From the IMG/VR virus record IMGVR_UViG_3300032829_000294, positions 1 to 38,046 of that record: DNA of 38,046 nucleotides. One strand, 5' to 3'. The notes below the pieces were generated by a model. It did not search any database and had not been told where the DNA came from. It was given only the letters and a program-made list of their open reading frames with translations. The DNA comes from a virus. The translations under genes were made by a program, and so were the position numbers. This document shows, one piece after another, positions 31,748 to 38,046 of this stretch (the first letter of the stretch is position 1; every line of letters starts with the position of its first letter).

Positions 31748-32959
31748 ATGTCTTTGATTCAGACCACTCGCGCTGTCTATAACGCCTCGCAGGAAACCAC
31801 GCTCAAGCGTGACGTGGACGAGTCCATGTTGAAGCTGGAGCCGGATGCGGCTCCCCTGTGGGTCCTCACGAACCAAGCCAAGAAGCGCGCGGCCTCGGTC
31901 ACTCCGAAGTTTGAGTGGTTCGAGGACGCAGAAGCTCCGCTGTGGGGCCAGGTCAACAACGGCACCACGAATTACGCCTCCAACGCGACGCAGATTGTGG
32001 TCGTGGACGGCACGATTTTCGCCGTTGATGATCTGGTCATCGTGCCGAAGGCGACGGGCGCCGGGATCTCGGCGATTGAGGAGATCATCCTGGTCACGGC
32101 GGTCAACGGCAACACGCTCAACATCACCCGTGCGATTGGCGGAGCGACCACCGCCGACACCATCAGCGCGACTTCCTCGCTCCGCATCCTGGGGCAGGCG
32201 TGCGTGGAAGGTGCGGCCGTTCCGACCGTTCGCACGACCCAGAAAGTCCCGAAGAAGTCCTGGTGCCAATACTTCCGTACTCCGATCAAGACGACGGAGA
32301 TCATGGAAGCGACGGAGGCGTTCGCCACTCCCGAGGGCGAGCGAAACTATCAGCGCGGCGTCGCGCTGGTGCGTCACCGCTCGGAAATCGAAGCGGCCGG
32401 CCTTTGGGGCCAGGGCTACGAAGACTTGGAGGCGACGGGCTCCCGGTGGGCGACGCAGGGCGTCAAGGCGACCATCGCAACCAACATCACGGACTTCTCG
32501 ACCACTCTGACGTACACCTCGATGCTGAAGTTCGGTGAAAAGGGCTTCCGGTACGGCGAAAAGCAGAAGCTGTGCATGGCCGGCCCCACGATCCTGTCGG
32601 CGTTCGACTATTTCAGCGCCAACAAGATTCTCACCAACGTGCAGGACGACGTGTTCGGAGTGACCATCAAGAAGATCGTCACCAATCACGGCACCTACAT
32701 GATTGCCAATAACTTCCGTATGGAAGCGGGCATTGCGGGTGCGGCGGGCTTCGACGATGAGTTGTACCTCATCGACCTGCCCTCCGTGACCTACCGCTAC
32801 CTGGCGGGGAACGGCAAGAACCTCAACACCAAGCTGTACGAGAACGTCGTTCAGGACGGCAGCGCCCGGACGGTGGACGAGTACCGCTCGATGGTGGGGT
32901 GGCAGGTGCGCCACGAGAAGAAACACGCCCGCGGCTACAACGCCACCGCGTTCGCTTAG
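31748..32959 (+). CDS. Major capsid protein (DUF5309/SU10-like)
   Basis: A 403-residue protein with GAGAGGA before the ATG. It opens MSLIQTTRAVYNASQETTLKRDVDESMLKLEPDAAPLWVL, and contains KFEWFEDAEAPLWGQVNNG and QYFRTPIKTTEIMEATEAFAT, which fit the DUF5309 / SU10-type HK97-fold capsid family as I recall it. Domain insertions such as the beta-rich VDGTIFAVDDLVIVPKATG region (residues ~90-140) are visible. The gene ends before a strong UUCG-loop terminator, as for a highly expressed gene. Confidence 0.75.
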   Translation: MSLIQTTRAVYNASQETTLKRDVDESMLKLEPDAAPLWVLTNQAKKRAASVTPKFEWFEDAEAPLWGQVNNGTTNYASNATQIVVVDGTIFAVDDLVIVPKATGAGISAIEEIILVTAVNGNTLNITRAIGGATTADTISATSSLRILGQACVEGAAVPTVRTTQKVPKKSWCQYFRTPIKTTEIMEATEAFATPEGERNYQRGVALVRHRSEIEAAGLWGQGYEDLEATGSRWATQGVKATIATNITDFSTTLTYTSMLKFGEKGFRYGEKQKLCMAGPTILSAFDYFSANKILTNVQDDVFGVTIKKIVTNHGTYMIANNFRMEAGIAGAAGFDDELYLIDLPSVTYRYLAGNGKNLNTKLYENVVQDGSARTVDEYRSMVGWQVRHEKKHARGYNATAFA

Positions 32960-32985
32960 CTGGCGGCTGCGTGACCAACCTGGAG

Positions 32986-33013
32986 GGGCAGGCTTCGGCC
33001 TGCCCTTTGTTTT
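32986..33013 (+). terminator. Rho-independent terminator after the capsid gene
   Basis: GGGCAGGC-TTCG-GCCTGCCC, a perfect 8-bp stem with a UUCG tetraloop, followed by TTTGTTTT. It probably ends the strong capsid transcript while allowing some read-through to the connector genes. Confidence 0.85.
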
Positions 33014-33025
33014 GAGGTGAGCAAT

Positions 33026-33487
33026 ATGGCAAAAGGAAAGCCCGAAGGATTGCGGGACTGGACGTGTACTCGCTGCGGCGGGGACTTTTCATCCGGCAAG
33101 TGGACGTGCGATGACGGCAGCCGTCACACGGTCGAACTCAAGACCTACTACGTCAAGACCGAGGGACTCGACGTCCATTACGGCCCCGTCAGCGGCGAAG
33201 GCGTGATGAACCATGTCCGCAAGGTGATCTCGTTCGCGCGAGGCAGCTTCCAGACCGCCGACCCCGAGCAGCAGGAATTCCTCGACCAGTATCCCGGCTG
33301 CGTGTCCTACGAGGTGTGGGTCGAAACGCACCTCACCTCCAAGGAGCGGGAGGAACAGAACAAGCGCAAGAACGAGCGCCTGGAGAAGCAAAACAACGAA
33401 CTGCTTGCGCAGGTTCAGGAACTGCAGAAGCAGGTGGCGGCGAAGAACGCTCCGGCGCCGCAGAAGGCGAACGGGCAGCCGTCATGA
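33026..33487 (+). CDS. Zinc-ribbon and coiled-coil head-region protein
   Basis: A 153-residue protein. ATG 33026 has GAGGTG at a suitable distance; GTG 33017 lies within this ribosome site. CTRCGGDFSSGKWTC near the N terminus could bind zinc. The middle is beta-rich (TYYVKTEGLDVHYGPVSG), and the C terminus is a coiled coil (REEQNKRKNERLEKQNNELLAQVQELQKQVA). Position after the capsid suits a decoration or head-completion protein. The function is unknown. Confidence 0.5.
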   Translation: MAKGKPEGLRDWTCTRCGGDFSSGKWTCDDGSRHTVELKTYYVKTEGLDVHYGPVSGEGVMNHVRKVISFARGSFQTADPEQQEFLDQYPGCVSYEVWVETHLTSKEREEQNKRKNERLEKQNNELLAQVQELQKQVAAKNAPAPQKANGQPS

Positions 33488-33933
33488 ACCGCTGCCGATC
33501 GTGCGGCGCGGAGAATCCTTCGCGCCTCATCATTATTTATACGGACAAAAGCGGGGTGCCGCTGCGGGAGCCGAAGGACGAATGCTCCGCGTGTCACCCT
33601 GAACTTCCTTCGAACGAGCCGACGCTGGAGTTCACCCCGTACCACGTCGCCTACCCAGAGCACTACGACACGCTGGAGTTTGAAGACGGAGAGCGCGTCC
33701 CTATTGTGAAGGATTGGGCGAAAGGGGAGTTCGAGCAGCTCGTCGCCGACGCTCCGGTGGCGAAGGCCGAGGAACAGGAAGCTATTGCGCGCAAACGGGA
33801 GTTCGCCCGAGAACGCAACCTGCGGCCACTTACCCCTGCGGAGATTGAGGCCAGGGTCAGCGGTTTTCGCGCTCAGTTCGAGATGGCGGAGCGATTGATG
33901 GGCGCAGAAGCGGCGGGACTGATACTTCCATGA
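33484..33933 (+). CDS. Small zinc-ribbon phage protein
   Basis: A 149-residue protein starting in an ATGA overlap. CRSCGAENP and CSACH form four potential zinc ligands. The rest is charged, with EIEARVSGFRAQFEMAERLMG near the end. No family is recognised. It is coupled to both neighbours (ATGA on each side). Confidence 0.5.
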   Translation: MNRCRSCGAENPSRLIIIYTDKSGVPLREPKDECSACHPELPSNEPTLEFTPYHVAYPEHYDTLEFEDGERVPIVKDWAKGEFEQLVADAPVAKAEEQEAIARKREFARERNLRPLTPAEIEARVSGFRAQFEMAERLMGAEAAGLILP

Positions 33934-34850
33934 CAGACGACAGAATCCAGAATTGGGAGCGCCAGATCGACCGCATGGTGCGCGACCCCGATGGGCGCGA
34001 GGTACTGCTGCGCAAGCTCGGCTTCCGCGTCATTCCGCCCAAGCATGGCGCGTGCGTAGCGGTGCTCATTCCGAGCCTCGATAACGTCAAGCGCGACTGC
34101 GAGAAGGCGATGGAGAAGATGCTGTGCGCGTCGCGGGAGGCCGGTGTGGCGATCCACAGCGTCATCGTCTATGGGCACTCTCTGGTGCATTGGGTGCGCA
34201 ACGAAATGGTGGCCGAACTCTACCGGGAGAGCGGAACGCCATGGACGCACGTTCTGTTCATTGACGACGACATTGAGCCAGGCCCGGACTCGCTCGTCCG
34301 GCTTCTCTCGCATGAGAAGGACATCGTGGGGGCGCTCTGCACGGTTCGCACCGACCCTCCGAATGTCACCTTGCGGGAGTTCGACGATATGACGGGCGAT
34401 TTCAAGTCGCGCCTGCACTGGAAGCGCAACGAACTGCTCCAGATCGACGGCATCGGAACGGGCATGATGCTGGTTTCGCGCAAGGCGCTCGATGAGGTCG
34501 GAGAGTTCTACCTGTCGTGCGGCTACGAGAAGCGGTTGTACGGGGACACCCCAGAAATACAGGCTCTCGCGGTGCGGCGGCGCGTCGAGTTCGATGACAA
34601 GCGGGAGCCGCGCTGGTGGAAGAACGCATGCTGGTTCCAATGTCTGCCGGCCTTGAATGGGCGCGGGGAGTACGGCGAGGACATCAGCTTCTGCCTCAAG
34701 GCGAAATTCTGCGGGATTCCCGTGTTCTGTGACACCGCGGTGCAGCCCAAACACCACGGCGATTACGGCTACAGCGTCACGGATTTCCTTATCTACAAGC
34801 AGGAATTGATGGAGGAGGAACAGGCGAAGGCCGCTGGAGGCGAATCGTGA
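33930..34850 (+). CDS. Glycosyltransferase-like protein
   Basis: A 306-residue protein starting in an ATGA overlap. ACVAVLIPS and HVLFIDDDIEPGPDSLVRLL (DDD at 112-114, the metal/nucleotide-sugar binding DxD) with DIVGALC indicate a GT-A fold of glycosyltransferase family 2 type. A later GEDISFCLKAKFCGIPVFCDT segment with GED resembles the catalytic ED-type motif. It lies among head/connector genes. It may glycosylate a virion protein, host surface polymers or modified DNA; the target is unknown. Confidence 0.7.
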   Translation: MTDDRIQNWERQIDRMVRDPDGREVLLRKLGFRVIPPKHGACVAVLIPSLDNVKRDCEKAMEKMLCASREAGVAIHSVIVYGHSLVHWVRNEMVAELYRESGTPWTHVLFIDDDIEPGPDSLVRLLSHEKDIVGALCTVRTDPPNVTLREFDDMTGDFKSRLHWKRNELLQIDGIGTGMMLVSRKALDEVGEFYLSCGYEKRLYGDTPEIQALAVRRRVEFDDKREPRWWKNACWFQCLPALNGRGEYGEDISFCLKAKFCGIPVFCDTAVQPKHHGDYGYSVTDFLIYKQELMEEEQAKAAGGES

Positions 34851-35467
34851 CGTGTGGGGACATCGTTGCTCTCGCTACAGCCCGGACGGAACAGCGCGGC
34901 GTGAAGGTGCTCAACCTCTACGCCGAACTGCTCATCGTGATTCAGGAATTTTGCAAGTCGCACGCCTGGGAGTGGCGCAAGAAGATTTACAGCTTCAGCA
35001 CGGTGGCGACAACGCCGAAATACGCTCTGCCAGTGGAAAGCCAAAGTACGCAAGGCTCGGCCTGCGACGTGGATGACATCGAAAACGTGCAGATCATCAC
35101 CGCGCCCGATGATGCCGACCTGCTGGACGAGGTGGTGTCGGAGATCGACCAGGCGAGGCGGCAGAGCATGGACACTTCGGAGCGGCCGGACTCTTACTTC
35201 CGCGCGCTCGGCGACTACACCAGCCTCATCCTCTCGCCTACTCCAGATGCGGTGTATCCGATGGTGCTGGTGTATTGGGCCATCCCCGTGGACGCGATTA
35301 CGCAAGACTCTGCGGTTCCTTTGGTTCCTCCGCAACTGCACGGCGTCCTGGCGAAGGGCTTTGAGGCTTTCATTTTGCGGTACACGCTCGGCGAGGAGTC
35401 AGCCAAGTACGAGAGCGCCAAAGCCGAGTACGAGGCCCAGTTGGTTCGGGCATGGGGAGGACAATGA
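34847..35467 (+). CDS. Head-tail connector/adaptor-like protein
   Basis: A 206-residue protein. The GTG start overlaps the previous stop. Helical ends surround a more beta-rich centre (KYALPVESQ, DYTSLILSPTPDAVYPMVLVYW). The segment YFRALGDYTSLILSPTPD and the C-terminal helix with repeated AKYESAKAEYEAQL resemble phage adaptor proteins placed between portal/capsid and tail genes. It would sit under the portal ring. Identification is by position and weak similarity. Confidence 0.5.
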   Translation: MTCGDIVALATARTEQRGVKVLNLYAELLIVIQEFCKSHAWEWRKKIYSFSTVATTPKYALPVESQSTQGSACDVDDIENVQIITAPDDADLLDEVVSEIDQARRQSMDTSERPDSYFRALGDYTSLILSPTPDAVYPMVLVYWAIPVDAITQDSAVPLVPPQLHGVLAKGFEAFILRYTLGEESAKYESAKAEYEAQLVRAWGGQ

Positions 35468-38046
35468 GGCGATTCTTGATCACAGCGGTGCTCATGCTGG
35501 CCGGGCTCGTCGCCCAAGCGCAGACCACGGGCGCCTGCCAGAACGGCATGGCCATCAACAAGTACGGCCAGCCCACGGGCGGCGTCAAAGTCAAGGTGTG
35601 CGCGGATGCCGCGTGCGCCCAGACGCTGCCGACCATCTACGCGGACTCCGGGTTGACCATGCAGAGGCCCAACCCCTTCGGGGCGGACGCGGACGGCAAC
35701 TATACCTACTGTGCTGCGGTGGGGTCGCACTTTTACGAGCAGACCACCTACGGGAATGCGGTCAAGACCCTTGACGTTACGCTGCCTGGCGGGGGCGGAC
35801 TCGCTGGTTTTGCGCTGAATCCGCAGACGGGACTTGCCTACAGCGTATCGTCCAACGATTTCAAGGGTTGCAAGGTTGTCCCGGTTAACCCAGGCTCTGG
35901 CAATAACGCAACGGTGTCCCTTCCCTCGCCGCTACCTCCGGCCGGACAGTGCGTGACCATTTCGAACCAAACCCAATTCTTCTTTCCAGCGTACTACGTC
36001 AATGTTCAGATCGGCGACGGCAGCGACCTAACGTTAACCATCGACACTTTCAACTACACGTTCCGCGTCTCTCCGGGTTCCAGCGTGATGTTTGTGTCGG
36101 ATGGGAGTAGCAACTATTCGACGGTGCGCGGCCAGAGCACCGGAATTGGTCAGCTTGGAGCACTGCAATTCAAGAGTTCTAACAATGGGCAGGTGGACGG
36201 AACGGGCGATTGGGCCTACATCTACAACGGTAGCCAGTTCGTCCTAAGGGGCGGCAATTTGCAGCCCAAGAGTCACCCTGGCGTCGCCTATTACGTCAGT
36301 CAGTACCCTGACATCCAGACCGCAATCAACGCGGCCTATGGCACCGGGACGGTGTCGGGAGTGGTAATCGACGACCGCACTGACCTCTATCAGGGTCCCG
36401 GCTTTTACATTCCCGACTCGGTGACGGTGCAACTCGCGCCCGTGTCCTATCAGTTCCTCTCGTCGGTCACGCACAACAATGGCAATAACAACGTGACGGC
36501 GGCGGTTGTGGTGGAGCAGGGCGGACACCTGCTCGGAGCCAGTACCTCTACGAATCACGGCACGGTTATTACCGTGGCGTCTGGGTGGACAAGTGACATC
36601 ATCGCTACCACTAGCGTGGGAACTGGCATCGGCGGAACTGCTCAGTGGTGGCATTGGGGTTCGATTGAGAACCTGAACATCAACGGGGCGAATCAGACGG
36701 CGGGTGAATGTGTCCACGTCGAGAATATGGGCGAGACGGCGAAGATCGCCAACCTTCTGGTGAAGAACTGCTACAGCAACAATATCGAAATCGTTGGGGC
36801 CTCGGCGACGCAGAGCGCGATCGCCAACATCAGCACGTTCAGGTCGCAACATGGCAGCGGCGTGCGCTTCACGGCTTTAGCCGGCGTCGCCAAGATCGAC
36901 GGCCTGAGCGGGGATTGCAACTTTGGCTCGCTGGTCTCGGTGCAAGAGAATGCGGCGGGTTCGCTCATCATCTTGGGACTGAAATCGGAAGGAGAGGCCA
37001 GTGTCTGCGGCGACAGTCTGCACCATGACCCCGTGATTCTCATGGACGGCCTCGCGGGTTTTAATGACCATGTGAAGATCATCGGCGGGTATGCCTTCGG
37101 TACTGCACAAAACGACTTCGCCAAGTTCATCGGTGCGGGCAATGCCATCCTCGAACTCGAAGGCTTCTACATCACGGGCTACACCAACACCATTAACGAC
37201 ACGGTGCGTACATACACTGTTCCGGCAACGAACAGCTACATCAAGCAGCCGTTTCTCTATGAGCCGGAAGGCACGGTATTTGCGAACCAAGCCTTCAATT
37301 TGCGGGCTGGTACGTTCATTCAGGGCCAACAGTCAACGACACCGACCGAAATCTTTGGCGCCACGACGGCGAGTCAGACCCTATTGGCTACGTTGGGGAA
37401 TGGCGACAACCTGTCTATCGCATCTGGCGGTATCGCCATCATGGGTCATAATCGTGCGGCCTACGGTACACCGCCTGAACTGATGGCGCGTTGGGGATAC
37501 CGCTGGCTGGGAGTGGGCCTGGGCTACGACACGACGAAGTTTGACCTGATACCTGCGTGGAAGAGCGGCGACACGACGGAGAAGAACATCGGGAACCCGC
37601 TGACAGTGTGCCAGGTGGGGAGTACCACCGTGTCCTGCCGCTGGTCGAACATCTATTCGCTCAACGTCGATACCAATGCTCTCGTTCTGAATGGGTCTGC
37701 GGTTGCACCGAGCATGGTGAATCCGCTCATGGATGGTGCGGCGACACCTGGAACGAGCACGAACTTCGCTCGCGAGGGACACGTTCACCCCACCGATACT
37801 TCGCTGGTTCCCAAGACCACCACGGTCAACGGGCACGCCCTGAGCGGCAACGTGACCGTCACGGCCAGCGATGTGGGCGCGCACCACAACATATCGGGCA
37901 CCATGCAAAGCGTTGGGAGTGCGATCACGGGCAACAGCGGTTATCAGACCGTGTACTCGTTCACGCTTCCCGCGGGCACGTTTGCGGTCGGGCAGGGTGC
38001 GCGGTGCAGCGTCCGGTGGACCCATAACTCTGGGGGCAGCGTAGCC
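35464..38046 (+). CDS. Tail fibre/spike protein with signal-peptide-like start (partial)
   Basis: I read 861 codons with no stop; the gene runs off the right edge. It starts in an ATGA overlap with the connector gene and opens MRRFLITAVLMLAGLVAQAQ, which looks like a cleavable signal peptide. The N-terminal ~100 residues resemble a small beta domain with paired cysteines (CQNG..., KVCADAAC...). The middle (about residues 280-560) has the rhythm of a beta-helix (VENMGETAKIANLLVKNC, LILGLKSEGEAS, IKIIGGY-like). Near the end, NFAREGHVHPTDTS and VNGHALSGNVTVTASDVGA are classic tail-fibre motifs. It should bind or degrade a host surface polymer. Confidence 0.75.
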   Translation, partial: MRRFLITAVLMLAGLVAQAQTTGACQNGMAINKYGQPTGGVKVKVCADAACAQTLPTIYADSGLTMQRPNPFGADADGNYTYCAAVGSHFYEQTTYGNAVKTLDVTLPGGGGLAGFALNPQTGLAYSVSSNDFKGCKVVPVNPGSGNNATVSLPSPLPPAGQCVTISNQTQFFFPAYYVNVQIGDGSDLTLTIDTFNYTFRVSPGSSVMFVSDGSSNYSTVRGQSTGIGQLGALQFKSSNNGQVDGTGDWAYIYNGSQFVLRGGNLQPKSHPGVAYYVSQYPDIQTAINAAYGTGTVSGVVIDDRTDLYQGPGFYIPDSVTVQLAPVSYQFLSSVTHNNGNNNVTAAVVVEQGGHLLGASTSTNHGTVITVASGWTSDIIATTSVGTGIGGTAQWWHWGSIENLNINGANQTAGECVHVENMGETAKIANLLVKNCYSNNIEIVGASATQSAIANISTFRSQHGSGVRFTALAGVAKIDGLSGDCNFGSLVSVQENAAGSLIILGLKSEGEASVCGDSLHHDPVILMDGLAGFNDHVKIIGGYAFGTAQNDFAKFIGAGNAILELEGFYITGYTNTINDTVRTYTVPATNSYIKQPFLYEPEGTVFANQAFNLRAGTFIQGQQSTTPTEIFGATTASQTLLATLGNGDNLSIASGGIAIMGHNRAAYGTPPELMARWGYRWLGVGLGYDTTKFDLIPAWKSGDTTEKNIGNPLTVCQVGSTTVSCRWSNIYSLNVDTNALVLNGSAVAPSMVNPLMDGAATPGTSTNFAREGHVHPTDTSLVPKTTTVNGHALSGNVTVTASDVGAHHNISGTMQSVGSAITGNSGYQTVYSFTLPAGTFAVGQGARCSVRWTHNSGGSVA

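Noticed and set aside
30570-32926. Two long minus-strand frames (352 and 420 residues)
   Set aside because: They are shadows of the scaffold and capsid genes, which have ribosome sites and the right context.

Overview
The window reads as part of a double-stranded DNA tailed-phage (or prophage) genome from a GC-rich bacterium. An acidobacterial host is my best guess, because intergenic palindromes with a CTAAAG core and a 'GTGCCCCTTCAAA' tail resemble repeats I associate with Acidobacteria; this is inference from memory. No integrase, repressor or endolysin is recognisable here.

Layout. (1) 1-5700, leftward. The first ~125 bases are the end of an IS21-family insertion sequence with the first codons of istA; it cuts off a phage-type P-loop ATPase gene that has a strong promoter. 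Next come a short tRNA-synthetase-like scrap and three leftward genes for predicted secreted proteins. The largest looks like a polymorphic toxin, and the other two share an almost identical C-terminal tail. Three small coupled phage genes follow, led by a promoter that closely matches the one in front of the ATPase remnant. (2) 5900-10655, rightward. This is an early/replication module: zinc-ribbon protein, replication-initiator-like protein, DnaB helicase, a DUF1599-like protein, small unknowns and a Gp37/Gp68 (DUF5131) protein, nearly all joined by 1-4 base stop/start overlaps. (3) 10780-19521, rightward. A complete type I-C CRISPR-Cas locus, cas3-cas5-cas8c-cas7-cas4-cas1-cas2, is followed by a leader and an array of 15 repeats and 14 spacers. 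All key catalytic motifs I checked are intact. (4) 19600-22090. A structured non-coding stretch leads into a probable lysis/membrane module. (5) 22043-38046. The head and tail module holds small terminase, a large terminase split in two by a 2.5-kb cargo block, portal, scaffold-like protein, major capsid protein, two small Cys-rich proteins, a glycosyltransferase-like protein, a connector and a large tail fibre/spike that runs off the window.

Main point. A full adaptation-plus-interference CRISPR-Cas system sits between the replication and packaging/structural genes of a phage, in the same orientation. The simplest reading is that the phage carries it to attack competing mobile elements. I saw no spacer matching the rest of the window, by eye only. 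Other points of interest are the split terminase, twin hairpins with identical loops just before the scaffold/capsid genes, host-like REP palindromes inside phage intergenic regions, and a tail protein with an apparent signal peptide.
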